12,642 bases of DNA from Chloroflexota bacterium (GTDB lineage: Bacteria > Chloroflexota > Anaerolineae > Anaerolineales > UBA11858), in assembly GCA_030666985.1 (NCBI GenBank), contig DAOUWT010000054.1:1-12642 (forward strand), given 5' to 3'. A program made the translations under genes and the position numbers. Positions 7,948-12,642 of the stretch are shown here, piece by piece. Numbering within the stretch: the first letter of the stretch is position 1; the number at the start of each line of letters is the position of its first letter. The notes below the pieces were generated by a model. It was not told where the DNA came from, ran no database searches, and saw only the letters and a list, made by a program, of their open reading frames with translations.

Positions 7948-7953
7948 TCCTCC
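7948..7953 (-). promoter_or_regulatory. Ribosome binding site fixing the pheS start
   Basis: GGAGGA on the minus strand is followed by ATAC and then ATG at 7943. It lies inside the longer TTG-started reading, which argues against that longer start. Confidence 0.85.
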
Positions 7954-8242
7954 GATCTGCTGATTTCCAATTTCTTAACAGTACCAGTACTTACGCGATT
8001 CAGGGCGATTCAGGGTAGAAGCCCAACCGCGTTGGGCGTTTGCGGGCCAGCAGCAAAATCGATTAGAAATCGACCCTGTTCCGCGAAACCGACCTGCGTC
8101 GGTTGGTACTGACTATTGATTCTAATCCACAAAGGCGGATTTCGCACACGGTGTGTACCCATTTGGTGTGCCAGCGGCGAATTTGTTTCGCTTGTAAGGG
8201 CATGGCATATATGGCGATAAACAAACTGTTTTTTAGTAATCC

Positions 8243-8280
8243 GATGTGCAACGCATCAAAAAGAAGATGCAGTGCACATC
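8243..8280. repeat. Paired palindrome, GTGCAACGCA family, copy 1
   Basis: The outer arms GATGTGCA and TGCACATC (8 bp) and inner arms GCATC and GATGC (5 bp) are separated by a 2x2 mismatch (AC against AG) and an 8-nt loop of mainly A. Each half can also fold on itself through GATG and CATC. It shares the core GTGCAACGCA and the same layout with the element at 12361-12405. No T tract follows on either strand, so it is not an intrinsic terminator. Confidence 0.75.
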
Positions 8281-8282
8281 TC

Positions 8283-8317
8283 AATTAAACAAATAACCCG
8301 CCCCACACAGGGACGGG
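8283..8317 (-). terminator. T-box regulated terminator of pheS leader
   Basis: On the minus strand CCCGTCCC (8317-8310) pairs with GGGGCGGG (8304-8297), 8 bp including one G-U, with loop TGTGT, followed by TTATTTGTTTAATT. Its 5' arm is also the 3' arm of the antiterminator, so the two structures exclude each other. Confidence 0.92.
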
Positions 8318-8350
8318 ATATATACCCGTGGTACCACCCACATTAGCATT

Positions 8351-8411
8351 GCTAACTAACGCATTTCTAGTTAGCACGCTCACTTTATGCCAACGGCCGG
8401 GTAACGTGCTA
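8351..8411 (-). other. Overlapping alternative stems in the T-box leader
   Basis: GCTAACTA/TAGTTAGC (8375-8368 with 8358-8351, perfect 8 bp) shares bases 8375-8372 with a second perfect stem TAGCACG/CGTGCTA (8411-8405 with 8378-8372). They cannot both form fully. They occupy the position of stem II/III in T-box leaders. A further hairpin CCCCG/CGGGG lies at 8423-8440. Confidence 0.6.
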
Positions 8412-8463
8412 GGCGATTGGCTCCCCGATTAACGCCGGGGCTGCGGCTCAGACTACTAGGGTT

Positions 8464-8545
8464 GGTAAGTTGGTAAATTAGTAAATTGGTAGATTGGTAA
8501 ATTCGTGACCACCAATTTACCAGTGTACCAATATCCCAATATACC
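8464..8545. repeat. Mirrored octamer array inside the T-box leader
   Basis: Five octamers read one way (GGTAAGTT, GGTAAATT, AGTAAATT, GGTAGATT, GGTAAATT; 8464-8503). A 10-nt loop follows, then four octamers in reverse orientation (AATTTACC, AGTGTACC, AATATCCC, AATATACC; 8514-8545). The innermost pair is perfectly complementary, and 26 of 32 positions match across the four facing units, giving a long imperfect hairpin. Confidence 0.88.
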
Positions 8546-8687
8546 ATCCCATTCCCCTGAACACTCGGGAGAGAACTTGGGCTGATCTTCGGTTGAGCCG
8601 GGGTTTCAGTCCATGCCCCAGCCTCCCTGTCAATTTCCAATCGGCTTACTTTTCTCCGTCAACGCTTTGTTGTATGTAATTGCCTTA

Positions 8688-8715
8688 ATTATGGTTAAAA
8701 TGGTTCAACTGTCAA
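8688..8715 (-). promoter_or_regulatory. Sigma-70-type promoter of the pheS T-box leader
   Basis: A perfect TTGACA (8715-8710) and CATAAT (8693-8688; 5 of 6 to consensus) are separated by 16 nt on the minus strand. Transcription should begin near 8681, about 25 nt before stem I of the T-box. Confidence 0.85.
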
Positions 8716-8759
8716 GGGGAGTGAGTAAAGCGGAGGGCGATTGCATTTAGAAGCAAATT

Positions 8760-8847
8760 GGAGTCCGCAGGATCTGCCGATCCTCCTCGAGCGTGGAAAA
8801 AGGATGTTTTCAAGGCTCGAGCGGGATTGGCAAATCCCGCGGATTCC
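8760..8847. repeat. REPIN-like doublet of inverted palindromic units
   Basis: Two 33-nt arms (8760-8792 and 8815-8847) are inverted copies matching at 27 of 33 positions, around a 22-nt linker. Each arm contains its own hairpin: AGGATC-TGCC-GATCCT at 8769-8784, and GCGGGATT-GGCA-AATCCCGC at 8821-8840. Within the hairpin stems the differences between arms come in pairs that keep base pairing. The innermost arm segments CTCGAGC/GCTCGAG are perfect. It lies between the pheS promoter and the end of the TPR gene; no T tract follows directly. Confidence 0.8.
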
Positions 8848-8876
8848 CTGCCCCCTCTGTCTCCTCTGCCCCCTCC

Positions 8877-10301
8877 CTACTCCTCAAAATATCCTAACAA
8901 ATACTGCGCGTGCTCAACTACAGCCGGATTGGTGGCAAAGGAGATGGCCTGATTCAGGTGATAGTGGGCACGGGTGTTTTCTTCTTGGTACAAGTACACC
9001 ATTCCCAGATGTAAATGCGCCATGGCGTAGAGCGGGTCTAATTCTAGGGCACGCAAGAAGAGTCTTTCGGCGTTGAATTCGTCTTCTAGCTCTAGCATGA
9101 CCAGGCCCATCGCGTCCCAGGAGGCCGGGTCGTCTTCAGCCAGCCACATCCCTTGCCGGGCGGCTGGCAAGCCTAACTCGCGGACTTTGTGATGGTACTG
9201 AACGCAAAATTGGGCCAAAAGATGATAATACTCCGCCTTTTGGGGAGCGTGGGCAATGGCTGCCCGATACTCCGCTTCGGCATCGGATAACTCGCCCAGG
9301 GCCGCTAAAGTTTGACCCAGCTCCACGTAGACTTCTGGTAAATCGGGCCTCAACTCGGCGGCAGCTTCGAAGTATCCCAAAGCGTCCATAAGCTCTCCCT
9401 GACGCCGCCAATATAGGGCCGTAAACATATTTGCCGAAAATGAGTCAGGGTCTAATGTTAACGCTTTTTGGAGGGCTTCTAAGGCTGCCTGGTCGTTTTC
9501 CTCTCCGTGCTGCAAAGCTTCCCCGAGATAGGCCCAGGCTTCGGCGTAATCTTCTCGCGCGGTCACGGATTGCTGAAAGGCGTGTTGGGCCAGAGACCAC
9601 TCGTCCAGGGAGGCCAAGGCCTGACCGGCCACGATGTGAAGGTAGGCCGCTTCCGCACCGGCAGGGACATCCCTCAAGGCTTGCTCCAACACTCCCGCCG
9701 GGGGATAAAGGTTCCCAGCAGCTTCAAGGTGGGGGAGTGCCTCAGCAGGGTCATGGGCGGCGAGCAGCAGTCCAAGTTGGTAGTGAATCTCGGCTTCGTC
9801 GGGGAGTGGCTCACCGTGGGTGCGCGAAGCGAGGGCTAGCAGACGCTGCAAATCGGTGATGGTGACAGGGATGTCCCCCCCCTCCCCATGCAGGGTGGCC
9901 AAACGCCGCAGGGCCTGAGGGGAGTCCCCCACCCCCTCCCAAGCCTCCCCCGCCAGGGCATCCTCCCCCAGGGCGCGGTACACGTCCCCCAGGGAGAGCC
10001 TCCCCGCTTGGGTCAGGGCCTCCGCCTCATCTGCCCGCTCGTAGGCAAAACGTGCCAAGGTGTAATCCCCCGCACGCAGGGAAAAATCCCCCGCGCTCTC
10101 CCAAAGCTCCACCCGCCAGGGGAGATGCTGGGCAATATCCACCATACGCTCTGCCGCTGTTTGGAAATCTTCCTCCGCCAAGGCGGTTTGCGTGTCCCGA
10201 AAATTTTGGGAAACACGGTAGGGGTTGGGGGTAAATTTCAGCAAAATGCCCAAGGCCAAAATTATTGTCAATCGTAATAGTATTTTCATCCATTTATCCA
10301 T
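8877..10301 (-). CDS. Membrane-anchored TPR repeat protein
   Basis: The specific function is not recognised. From ATG at 10301 it has 474 residues. The N-terminus carries basic residues then a hydrophobic segment (about 7-22, ILLRLTIILALGILLK), most likely an uncleaved membrane anchor with the rest outside. The remainder is alpha-helical TPR-type repeat. Clear units are around 253-320 (AEAWAYLGEALQHGEENDQA, then ALQKALTLDPDS and ALGYFEAAAELRPDLP), 323-357 (EVYVELGQTLAALGELSDA) and 395-455 (FLRALELDPLYAMAHLHLGM). TPR proteins scaffold protein interactions. A GTG two codons upstream is closer to the -10 box than a transcription start allows. ATG at 10289 is an alternative start. TATAAT six bases before ATG 10301 suggests a leaderless message. 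It diverges from etfB. Confidence 0.85.
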   Translation of the reverse strand: MDKWMKILLRLTIILALGILLKFTPNPYRVSQNFRDTQTALAEEDFQTAAERMVDIAQHLPWRVELWESAGDFSLRAGDYTLARFAYERADEAEALTQAGRLSLGDVYRALGEDALAGEAWEGVGDSPQALRRLATLHGEGGDIPVTITDLQRLLALASRTHGEPLPDEAEIHYQLGLLLAAHDPAEALPHLEAAGNLYPPAGVLEQALRDVPAGAEAAYLHIVAGQALASLDEWSLAQHAFQQSVTAREDYAEAWAYLGEALQHGEENDQAALEALQKALTLDPDSFSANMFTALYWRRQGELMDALGYFEAAAELRPDLPEVYVELGQTLAALGELSDAEAEYRAAIAHAPQKAEYYHLLAQFCVQYHHKVRELGLPAARQGMWLAEDDPASWDAMGLVMLELEDEFNAERLFLRALELDPLYAMAHLHLGMVYLYQEENTRAHYHLNQAISFATNPAVVEHAQYLLGYFEE

Positions 10302-10307
10302 GCCCAC

Positions 10308-10335
10308 ATTATATGTTAAAAATGAAAATAGTGAA
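10308..10335 (-). promoter_or_regulatory. Promoter of TPR gene, predicting a leaderless mRNA
   Basis: TTCACT (10335-10330; 4 of 6) and a perfect TATAAT (10313-10308) are spaced 16 nt. Only GTGGGC separates the -10 box from ATG at 10301, so transcription would begin at the A of the start codon. Confidence 0.55.
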
Positions 10336-10354
10336 AAAAGTCGTTAGTTGAGTG

Positions 10355-10360
10355 TATAAT
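10355..10360 (+). promoter_or_regulatory. Candidate -10 box for etfBA
   Basis: A perfect TATAAT lies 86 bases upstream of the etfB ATG. The -35 region (around 10332-10337) is poor and overlaps the -35 of the divergent TPR promoter. The heptamer array would then form most of the etfB leader. Confidence 0.45.
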
Positions 10361-10363
10361 GGG

Positions 10364-10428
10364 GTCGTTAGTCGCTAGTCTTGTAGTCGCTAGTCCCTAG
10401 TCACTGATCACTAGTCCCTAGTTCCCTA
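10364..10428 (+). repeat. Heptamer array in the etfB leader (9 units)
   Basis: The units are GTCGTTA, GTCGCTA, GTCTTGTA, GTCGCTA, GTCCCTA, GTCACTG, ATCACTA, GTCCCTA and GTTCCCTA. The consensus is GTCNCTA, with two units of 8 nt. An extra GTCGTTA at 10340-10346 lies on the other side of the -10 box, so the promoter element sits within the array. Confidence 0.88.
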
Positions 10429-10432
10429 ATAT

Positions 10433-10440
10433 AAGGAGGA
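10433..10440 (+). promoter_or_regulatory. Strong ribosome binding site of etfB
   Basis: AAGGAGGA is followed by five bases and ATG at 10446, an almost full Shine-Dalgarno match. Confidence 0.85.
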
Positions 10441-10445
10441 ATATT

Positions 10446-11225
10446 ATGAAAATTGTAGTTTGTGCTAAACAGGTTCCAGATACTGAGGCCACCATGACGG
10501 TGGAGGATGGAAAAATCGGTTGGGGTGAGGCCCAGTTGATTATCAATCCCTGGGACGAATATGCCGTTGAGGCGGCCCTAAACCTGACCGCTGACCATGG
10601 AGGCGATGTGGTCGTCCTCAGCATGGGGGCCGAGGATGAAACCGAAGCCATTAAACATGCTCTGGCCATGGGTGCGGGGGATGCCGTTTTGGTCTCTGAC
10701 CCGGCCCTGGCAGGCGCCGACAATGTGGCTACCGCCAAGATTTTGGCCGCGGCCATCCAGAAAATCGGCGAGGTTGATTTGGTGCTCTTCGGCCAACAAT
10801 CGGTAGATACCGTTACCGGTTTGCTGCCTGTTCAGGTGGCACGCGTGCTGGGTTGGCCGGCCCTGCTCCTGGTTTCCCAGTTCGATGAGGTTGACCCCGA
10901 AGCAGGAACGCTGCAAGTGAAGCGCACCCTAGAAGAAGGCAAGCAAATTGTAGAGGGGAAATTCCCCGCCGTGCTAAGCGTGACCAAAGATTACGCCGAA
11001 CCGCGCTACCCATCTTTTATGGGGATTCGCAAAGCCTCTCGTGCCAAGTACCCCGCCTGGGGTTTGGCCGACTTGGAAATGGAGGCTCCCGCTTCTGTGG
11101 TATCTTGGACGGGTGTCAGTGTTCCTCCCCAACGCGAGATCGTCAGCGAAATCATCGCAGGCGAGACTCCCGAAGAAAAGGCAAAAAACTTAGTCGCGAA
11201 AATTATGGAAGAGAAGGTGCTATGA
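10446..11225 (+). CDS. etfB: Electron transfer flavoprotein beta subunit
   Basis: EtfB pairs with EtfA to form a soluble FAD/AMP-containing heterodimer. It carries electrons from acyl-CoA and related dehydrogenases to the respiratory chain, or takes part in electron bifurcation in some anaerobes. The 259 residues match the family. Landmarks are MKIVVCAKQVPDTE (1-14), LIINPWDEYAVEAALNL (31-47), VVVLSMGAEDETEAIKHALAMGAGDA (55-80) and the nucleotide-binding stretch DLVLFGQQSVDTVTGLLPVQVA (111-132). VKRTLEEGKQ and FPAVLSVTKDYAEPRYPSFMGIRKASR close the domain. The nucleotide stretch differs from the GKQAIDDD form of classical ETF that I recall, so the exact ETF group is uncertain. It overlaps etfA by four bases. 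No partner dehydrogenase is in the window. Confidence 0.95.
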   Translation: MKIVVCAKQVPDTEATMTVEDGKIGWGEAQLIINPWDEYAVEAALNLTADHGGDVVVLSMGAEDETEAIKHALAMGAGDAVLVSDPALAGADNVATAKILAAAIQKIGEVDLVLFGQQSVDTVTGLLPVQVARVLGWPALLLVSQFDEVDPEAGTLQVKRTLEEGKQIVEGKFPAVLSVTKDYAEPRYPSFMGIRKASRAKYPAWGLADLEMEAPASVVSWTGVSVPPQREIVSEIIAGETPEEKAKNLVAKIMEEKVL

Positions 11226-12277
11226 TGACTAAAAATATTCTGGTTTTTATTGACAATTTCAAAGGTGAAGTGCAACTATCTTCTTGGGAGGCGCTGGGAG
11301 TGGGCCGCTCTTTAGCGGGGGGCGGGGGCAAAGTCTCCGCGCTAATTCTGGGCCATGAGGTGGAGGATTTAGCCGAGGCCGCTTTCCAATATGGGGCCGA
11401 TGAGGTTTTCCTGGCGGATGCGCCGGCCCTGGGGGATTACCGTCCCGAACCGTGGGCGGATGTCACCGTCCAGGTGGCGCGGGACGCAGCCGCGGCAGGT
11501 AATGCCGTGGACGTGATGCTTTTCCCCACCACGACCCGGGGCCGGGAGATAGCTGGGATGGCTGCGGTTGACTTAGAGACCGGCGTGCTGGTAGACGTGG
11601 TGGACTTGCGGGTGGAGGACGGCAGCGTGGTTGCCACCCGCCCCATTTACGCCGGGAAACTTCTCTCGGAGGTCAAATGTGAGGCCAGCCCGCAAATCAT
11701 CACCCTGCGGGGGAGGGCTTTTGCCGCTCCTGAGGCGGATCCCAGCCTGGGGGGAGAGCCTACCCTTGTCAGCGTGGAGCTATCCCCCGGCGAGATCGCC
11801 ACATCCGTAGCGGGATACGAAGCCAAAGGCGGCGGCGTGAGCCTGAAGGACGCAGCCGTAATAGTCTCCGGCGGGCGCGGAACCTCCAATAACCCCCTGT
11901 TGTCCCCCCCCGGCGACCTGGACGATGATGAACAAGAAATCTGGAAGGCCCAGCAAGGTTTCGAACTCGTCGAGGAACTGGCGGATGTGTTGGGGGCTGC
12001 GGTGGGGGCCAGTCGCGCCGCCGTGGACGCCAACTATATCCCCTACGAGTATCAGGTGGGGCAAACGGGCAAAGTCGTCTCCCCCGATTTGTACATCGCT
12101 TGCGGCATTTCCGGAGCCATCCAGCACCTGGCCGGGATGCGAACCAGCAAGGTCATTGTGGCTATCAATAAAGACGCTGACGCTCCCATTTTCAAGTTGG
12201 CCCGCTTTGGCGTGGTGGGGGATTTGTTCGAGGTGCTTCCTCCGCTGACGGAGGGGCTGCGGGAGGCGTTGGGGTGA
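11222..12277 (+). CDS. etfA: Electron transfer flavoprotein alpha subunit
   Basis: EtfA binds the FAD of the ETF heterodimer and partners EtfB. The start ATG at 11222 overlaps the etfB stop as ATGA (ATG at 11225 also fits, with GAAGG seven bases before it). This gives 351 residues, against about 310-330 for typical EtfA. The N-terminal domain begins NILVFIDNFKG. The C-terminal FAD domain carries VSGGRG (215-220), FELVEELADVLGAAVGASRAAVDA (247-270), QVGQTGKVV (278-286), PDLYIACGISGAIQHLAG (288-305) and VAINKDADAPIF (313-324). Between SGGRG and FELVEELA are 26 residues (221-246), where family members I recall have about six; the insert is acidic and Pro/Asn-rich. A reading frame open further upstream (from 11105) is only overlap with etfB. 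The identification is firm. Confidence 0.96.
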   Translation: MMTKNILVFIDNFKGEVQLSSWEALGVGRSLAGGGGKVSALILGHEVEDLAEAAFQYGADEVFLADAPALGDYRPEPWADVTVQVARDAAAAGNAVDVMLFPTTTRGREIAGMAAVDLETGVLVDVVDLRVEDGSVVATRPIYAGKLLSEVKCEASPQIITLRGRAFAAPEADPSLGGEPTLVSVELSPGEIATSVAGYEAKGGGVSLKDAAVIVSGGRGTSNNPLLSPPGDLDDDEQEIWKAQQGFELVEELADVLGAAVGASRAAVDANYIPYEYQVGQTGKVVSPDLYIACGISGAIQHLAGMRTSKVIVAINKDADAPIFKLARFGVVGDLFEVLPPLTEGLREALG

Positions 12278-12279
12278 AA

Positions 12280-12304
12280 GCGTGTTGCGTGTTGCGTGTT
12301 GCGT
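12280..12304 (+). repeat. GCGTGTT heptamers after etfA
   Basis: Three perfect copies of GCGTGTT and a partial GCGT start two bases after the etfA stop. Related GCGATGTT and GCGTG appear at about 12324-12336, after a short hairpin. Confidence 0.85.
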
Positions 12305-12320
12305 CCCCCTGCGGGGATGC
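12301..12320 (+). other. Small hairpin after etfA
   Basis: GCGTCCCC and GGGGATGC pair over 8 bp (one G-T) around the loop CTGC. Only TTCGCGATGTT follows, so it is at best a weak terminator for etfBA. Confidence 0.45.
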
Positions 12321-12360
12321 TTCGCGATGTTGCGTGAAGATATGAAGGTGCAAACCAGAA

Positions 12361-12405
12361 CCAGGTGCAACGCACTTCAGGATTTTAGAAGTGCAATGCA
12401 CCTGG
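12361..12405. repeat. Paired palindrome, GTGCAACGCA family, copy 2
   Basis: CCAGGTGCA/TGCACCTGG (9 bp) and GCACTTC/GAAGTGC (7 bp) are separated by a 2x2 mismatch (AC against AA) around a 9-nt loop. Each arm is itself palindromic, GTGC-AAC-GCAC and GTGC-AAT-GCAC. The layout is the same as at 8243-8280. Confidence 0.85.
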
Positions 12406-12407
12406 GG

Positions 12408-12435
12408 GGGGATTGGATATTAGATATTGGGTATT
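12408..12435 (+). repeat. GGATATT-type heptamer array (4 units)
   Basis: The units are GGGGATT, GGATATT, AGATATT and GGGTATT in phase. It shares words with the array after the methyltransferase gene at 3975-4023, about 8.4 kb away. Confidence 0.8.
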
Positions 12436-12443
12436 GGGGGGTG

Positions 12444-12485
12444 AAATTGTAAATGGTAAATAGTGAATGGTGAATGGTAAATTGA
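12444..12485 (+). repeat. RAATGGT heptamer array (6 units)
   Basis: The units are AAATTGT, AAATGGT, AAATAGT, GAATGGT, GAATGGT and AAATTGA, in unbroken 7-nt phase. This word family is unlike the adjacent array. Confidence 0.85.
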
Positions 12486-12516
12486 GGGGGCTATATTTTC
12501 TTTAATGGCTAAGGCC

Positions 12517-12598
12517 GTTCCAGGAAAATAAGTATCCCAAAAGATACCTTACCTCCTCAATTGGAGGCATAGTCTTGGGATGATTTAAATTCTGGAAC
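12517..12598. other. Three-tier nested palindrome
   Basis: GTTCCAG/CTGGAAC (12517-12523 with 12592-12598), ATCCCAA/TTGGGAT (12534-12540 with 12575-12581) and CCTCC/GGAGG (12552-12556 with 12563-12567) are nested. The outer two tiers are separated by exactly 10 nt on both sides. An alternative small hairpin GTATC/GATAC lies inside. It could be a structured RNA or the end of a mobile element reaching past the window. I do not recognise it. Confidence 0.55.
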
Positions 12599-12642
12599 TA
12601 CCTAACCTGGACAAGCCAGAACCCAAAAACCCATTCACCACA

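Larger units (their letters stand above)
7944..8282 (-). other. 339-nt hairpin-rich spacer between T-box terminator and pheS
   Basis: I see no credible gene here. The stretch contains a perfect tandem 10-mer CGATTCAGGG twice (7996-8015). It has short perfect hairpins GCCCAAC/GTTGGGC with a 3-nt loop (8021-8037), TCGATT/AATCGA (8059-8073) and AACCGAC/GTCGGTT with a CTGC loop (8087-8104). A paired palindrome follows at 8243-8280. Read-through RNA from the T-box would carry all of this ahead of pheS. Its role is unknown. Confidence 0.6.
8283..8681 (-). promoter_or_regulatory. T-box leader (phenylalanine specifier) upstream of pheST
   Basis: T-box leaders sense uncharged tRNA and allow transcription of synthetase genes. 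On the minus strand, stem I has GGAGA (8657-8653) pairing TCTCC (8572-8568), AGTA at 8650-8647, the GAG-type bulge CAGGGAG (8629-8623) and a distal stem GCTGGGG/CCCCGGC (8622-8616 with 8603-8597). TTC, a Phe codon, lies at 8575-8573 directly before the stem-I 3' strand and is followed by TCTCCCGAG, as in the family pattern. The T-box TGGGTGGTACCACGGG is at 8340-8325. The antiterminator is ACGGG/CCCGT plus GGG/CCC with the canonical 7-nt bulge TGGTACC; TGGT fits the ACCA end expected of tRNA-Phe. Between stem I and the antiterminator lies a mirrored octamer array (8464-8545), which is odd. The terminator is 339 nt from pheS, also odd. Confidence 0.95.
12278..12642. other. 365-nt non-coding tail with repeats and palindromes
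   Basis: No gene was found from the etfA stop to the window end. In order it holds a GCGTGTT heptamer run, a short GC hairpin (12301-12320), a paired palindrome (12361-12405), two further heptamer arrays (12408-12435 and 12444-12485) and a three-tier nested palindrome (12517-12598). Each is listed separately. Confidence 0.8.

Noticed and set aside
7944..7970. Longer pheS start at TTG 7970
   Set aside because: GGAGGA sits four bases before ATG 7943, and the added residues have no family support.
8063..8284. 73-residue minus-strand frame between the T-box and pheS
   Set aside because: It begins with TTG, lacks a ribosome binding site and runs through palindromes; a leader peptide seems unlikely given the T-box.
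8821..8840. Hairpin as terminator of the TPR gene
   Set aside because: It is a perfect 8-bp stem just past the gene, but no T tract follows directly on the minus strand; it fits better as one arm of the paired palindrome.
11105..11221. Longer etfA reading from 11105
   Set aside because: It overlaps conserved etfB coding; the family N-terminus begins at NILVFID, and ATG 11222 overlaps the etfB stop in the usual coupled way.
1..12642. A novel defence, biosynthetic or mobile gene system
   Set aside because: Nearly all recognised genes are common metabolic or housekeeping genes. The only unassigned proteins (methyltransferase, TPR) show no linked system here. The unusual signal is in the non-coding repeats.

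Overview
The window looks like part of the chromosome of a free-living bacterium, most likely an uncultivated Chloroflexota (Anaerolineae-like) lineage. That assignment is inference. It rests on moderately high GC, housekeeping genes of ordinary bacterial type, a T-box tRNA-sensing leader upstream of pheS (T-boxes are known from Firmicutes, Actinobacteria, Chloroflexi and Deinococcus), and intergenic gaps packed with degenerate short tandem words, which I associate with such genomes. No phage, plasmid, rRNA, tRNA or CRISPR is visible.

Layout from left to right. A urocanate hydratase gene (hutU, minus, cut by the left edge) diverges from a UDP-glucose 6-dehydrogenase gene (ugd, plus). Next comes a SAM-dependent methyltransferase with a C-terminal zinc ribbon (plus). 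A hairpin terminator for the opposing strand separates it from pheT and pheS (minus), the two subunits of phenylalanyl-tRNA synthetase. Upstream of pheS are a 339-nt hairpin-rich gap, a complete Phe-specific T-box leader with terminator and antiterminator, and a good sigma-70-type promoter. A membrane-anchored TPR protein (minus) follows. It diverges from etfB-etfA (plus, translationally coupled), which encode an electron transfer flavoprotein. The last 365 bases are non-coding, with repeats and palindromes.

The genes do not form one pathway. They are histidine degradation, UDP-glucuronate supply, an orphan methyltransferase, Phe-tRNA charging, a TPR scaffold and flavin electron transfer.

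The unusual content is between the genes. Almost every intergenic gap holds an array of degenerate 7-nt or 8-nt units. The unit sequence differs from gap to gap, but the period is held strictly inside each array. Several arrays begin exactly at, or include, the stop codon of the preceding gene, and two are built as mirrored halves that can fold into hairpins, one of them inside the T-box leader. There are also two families of paired palindromes with REPIN-like architecture. One of these (8760-8847) shows paired, stem-preserving base changes between its two arms.
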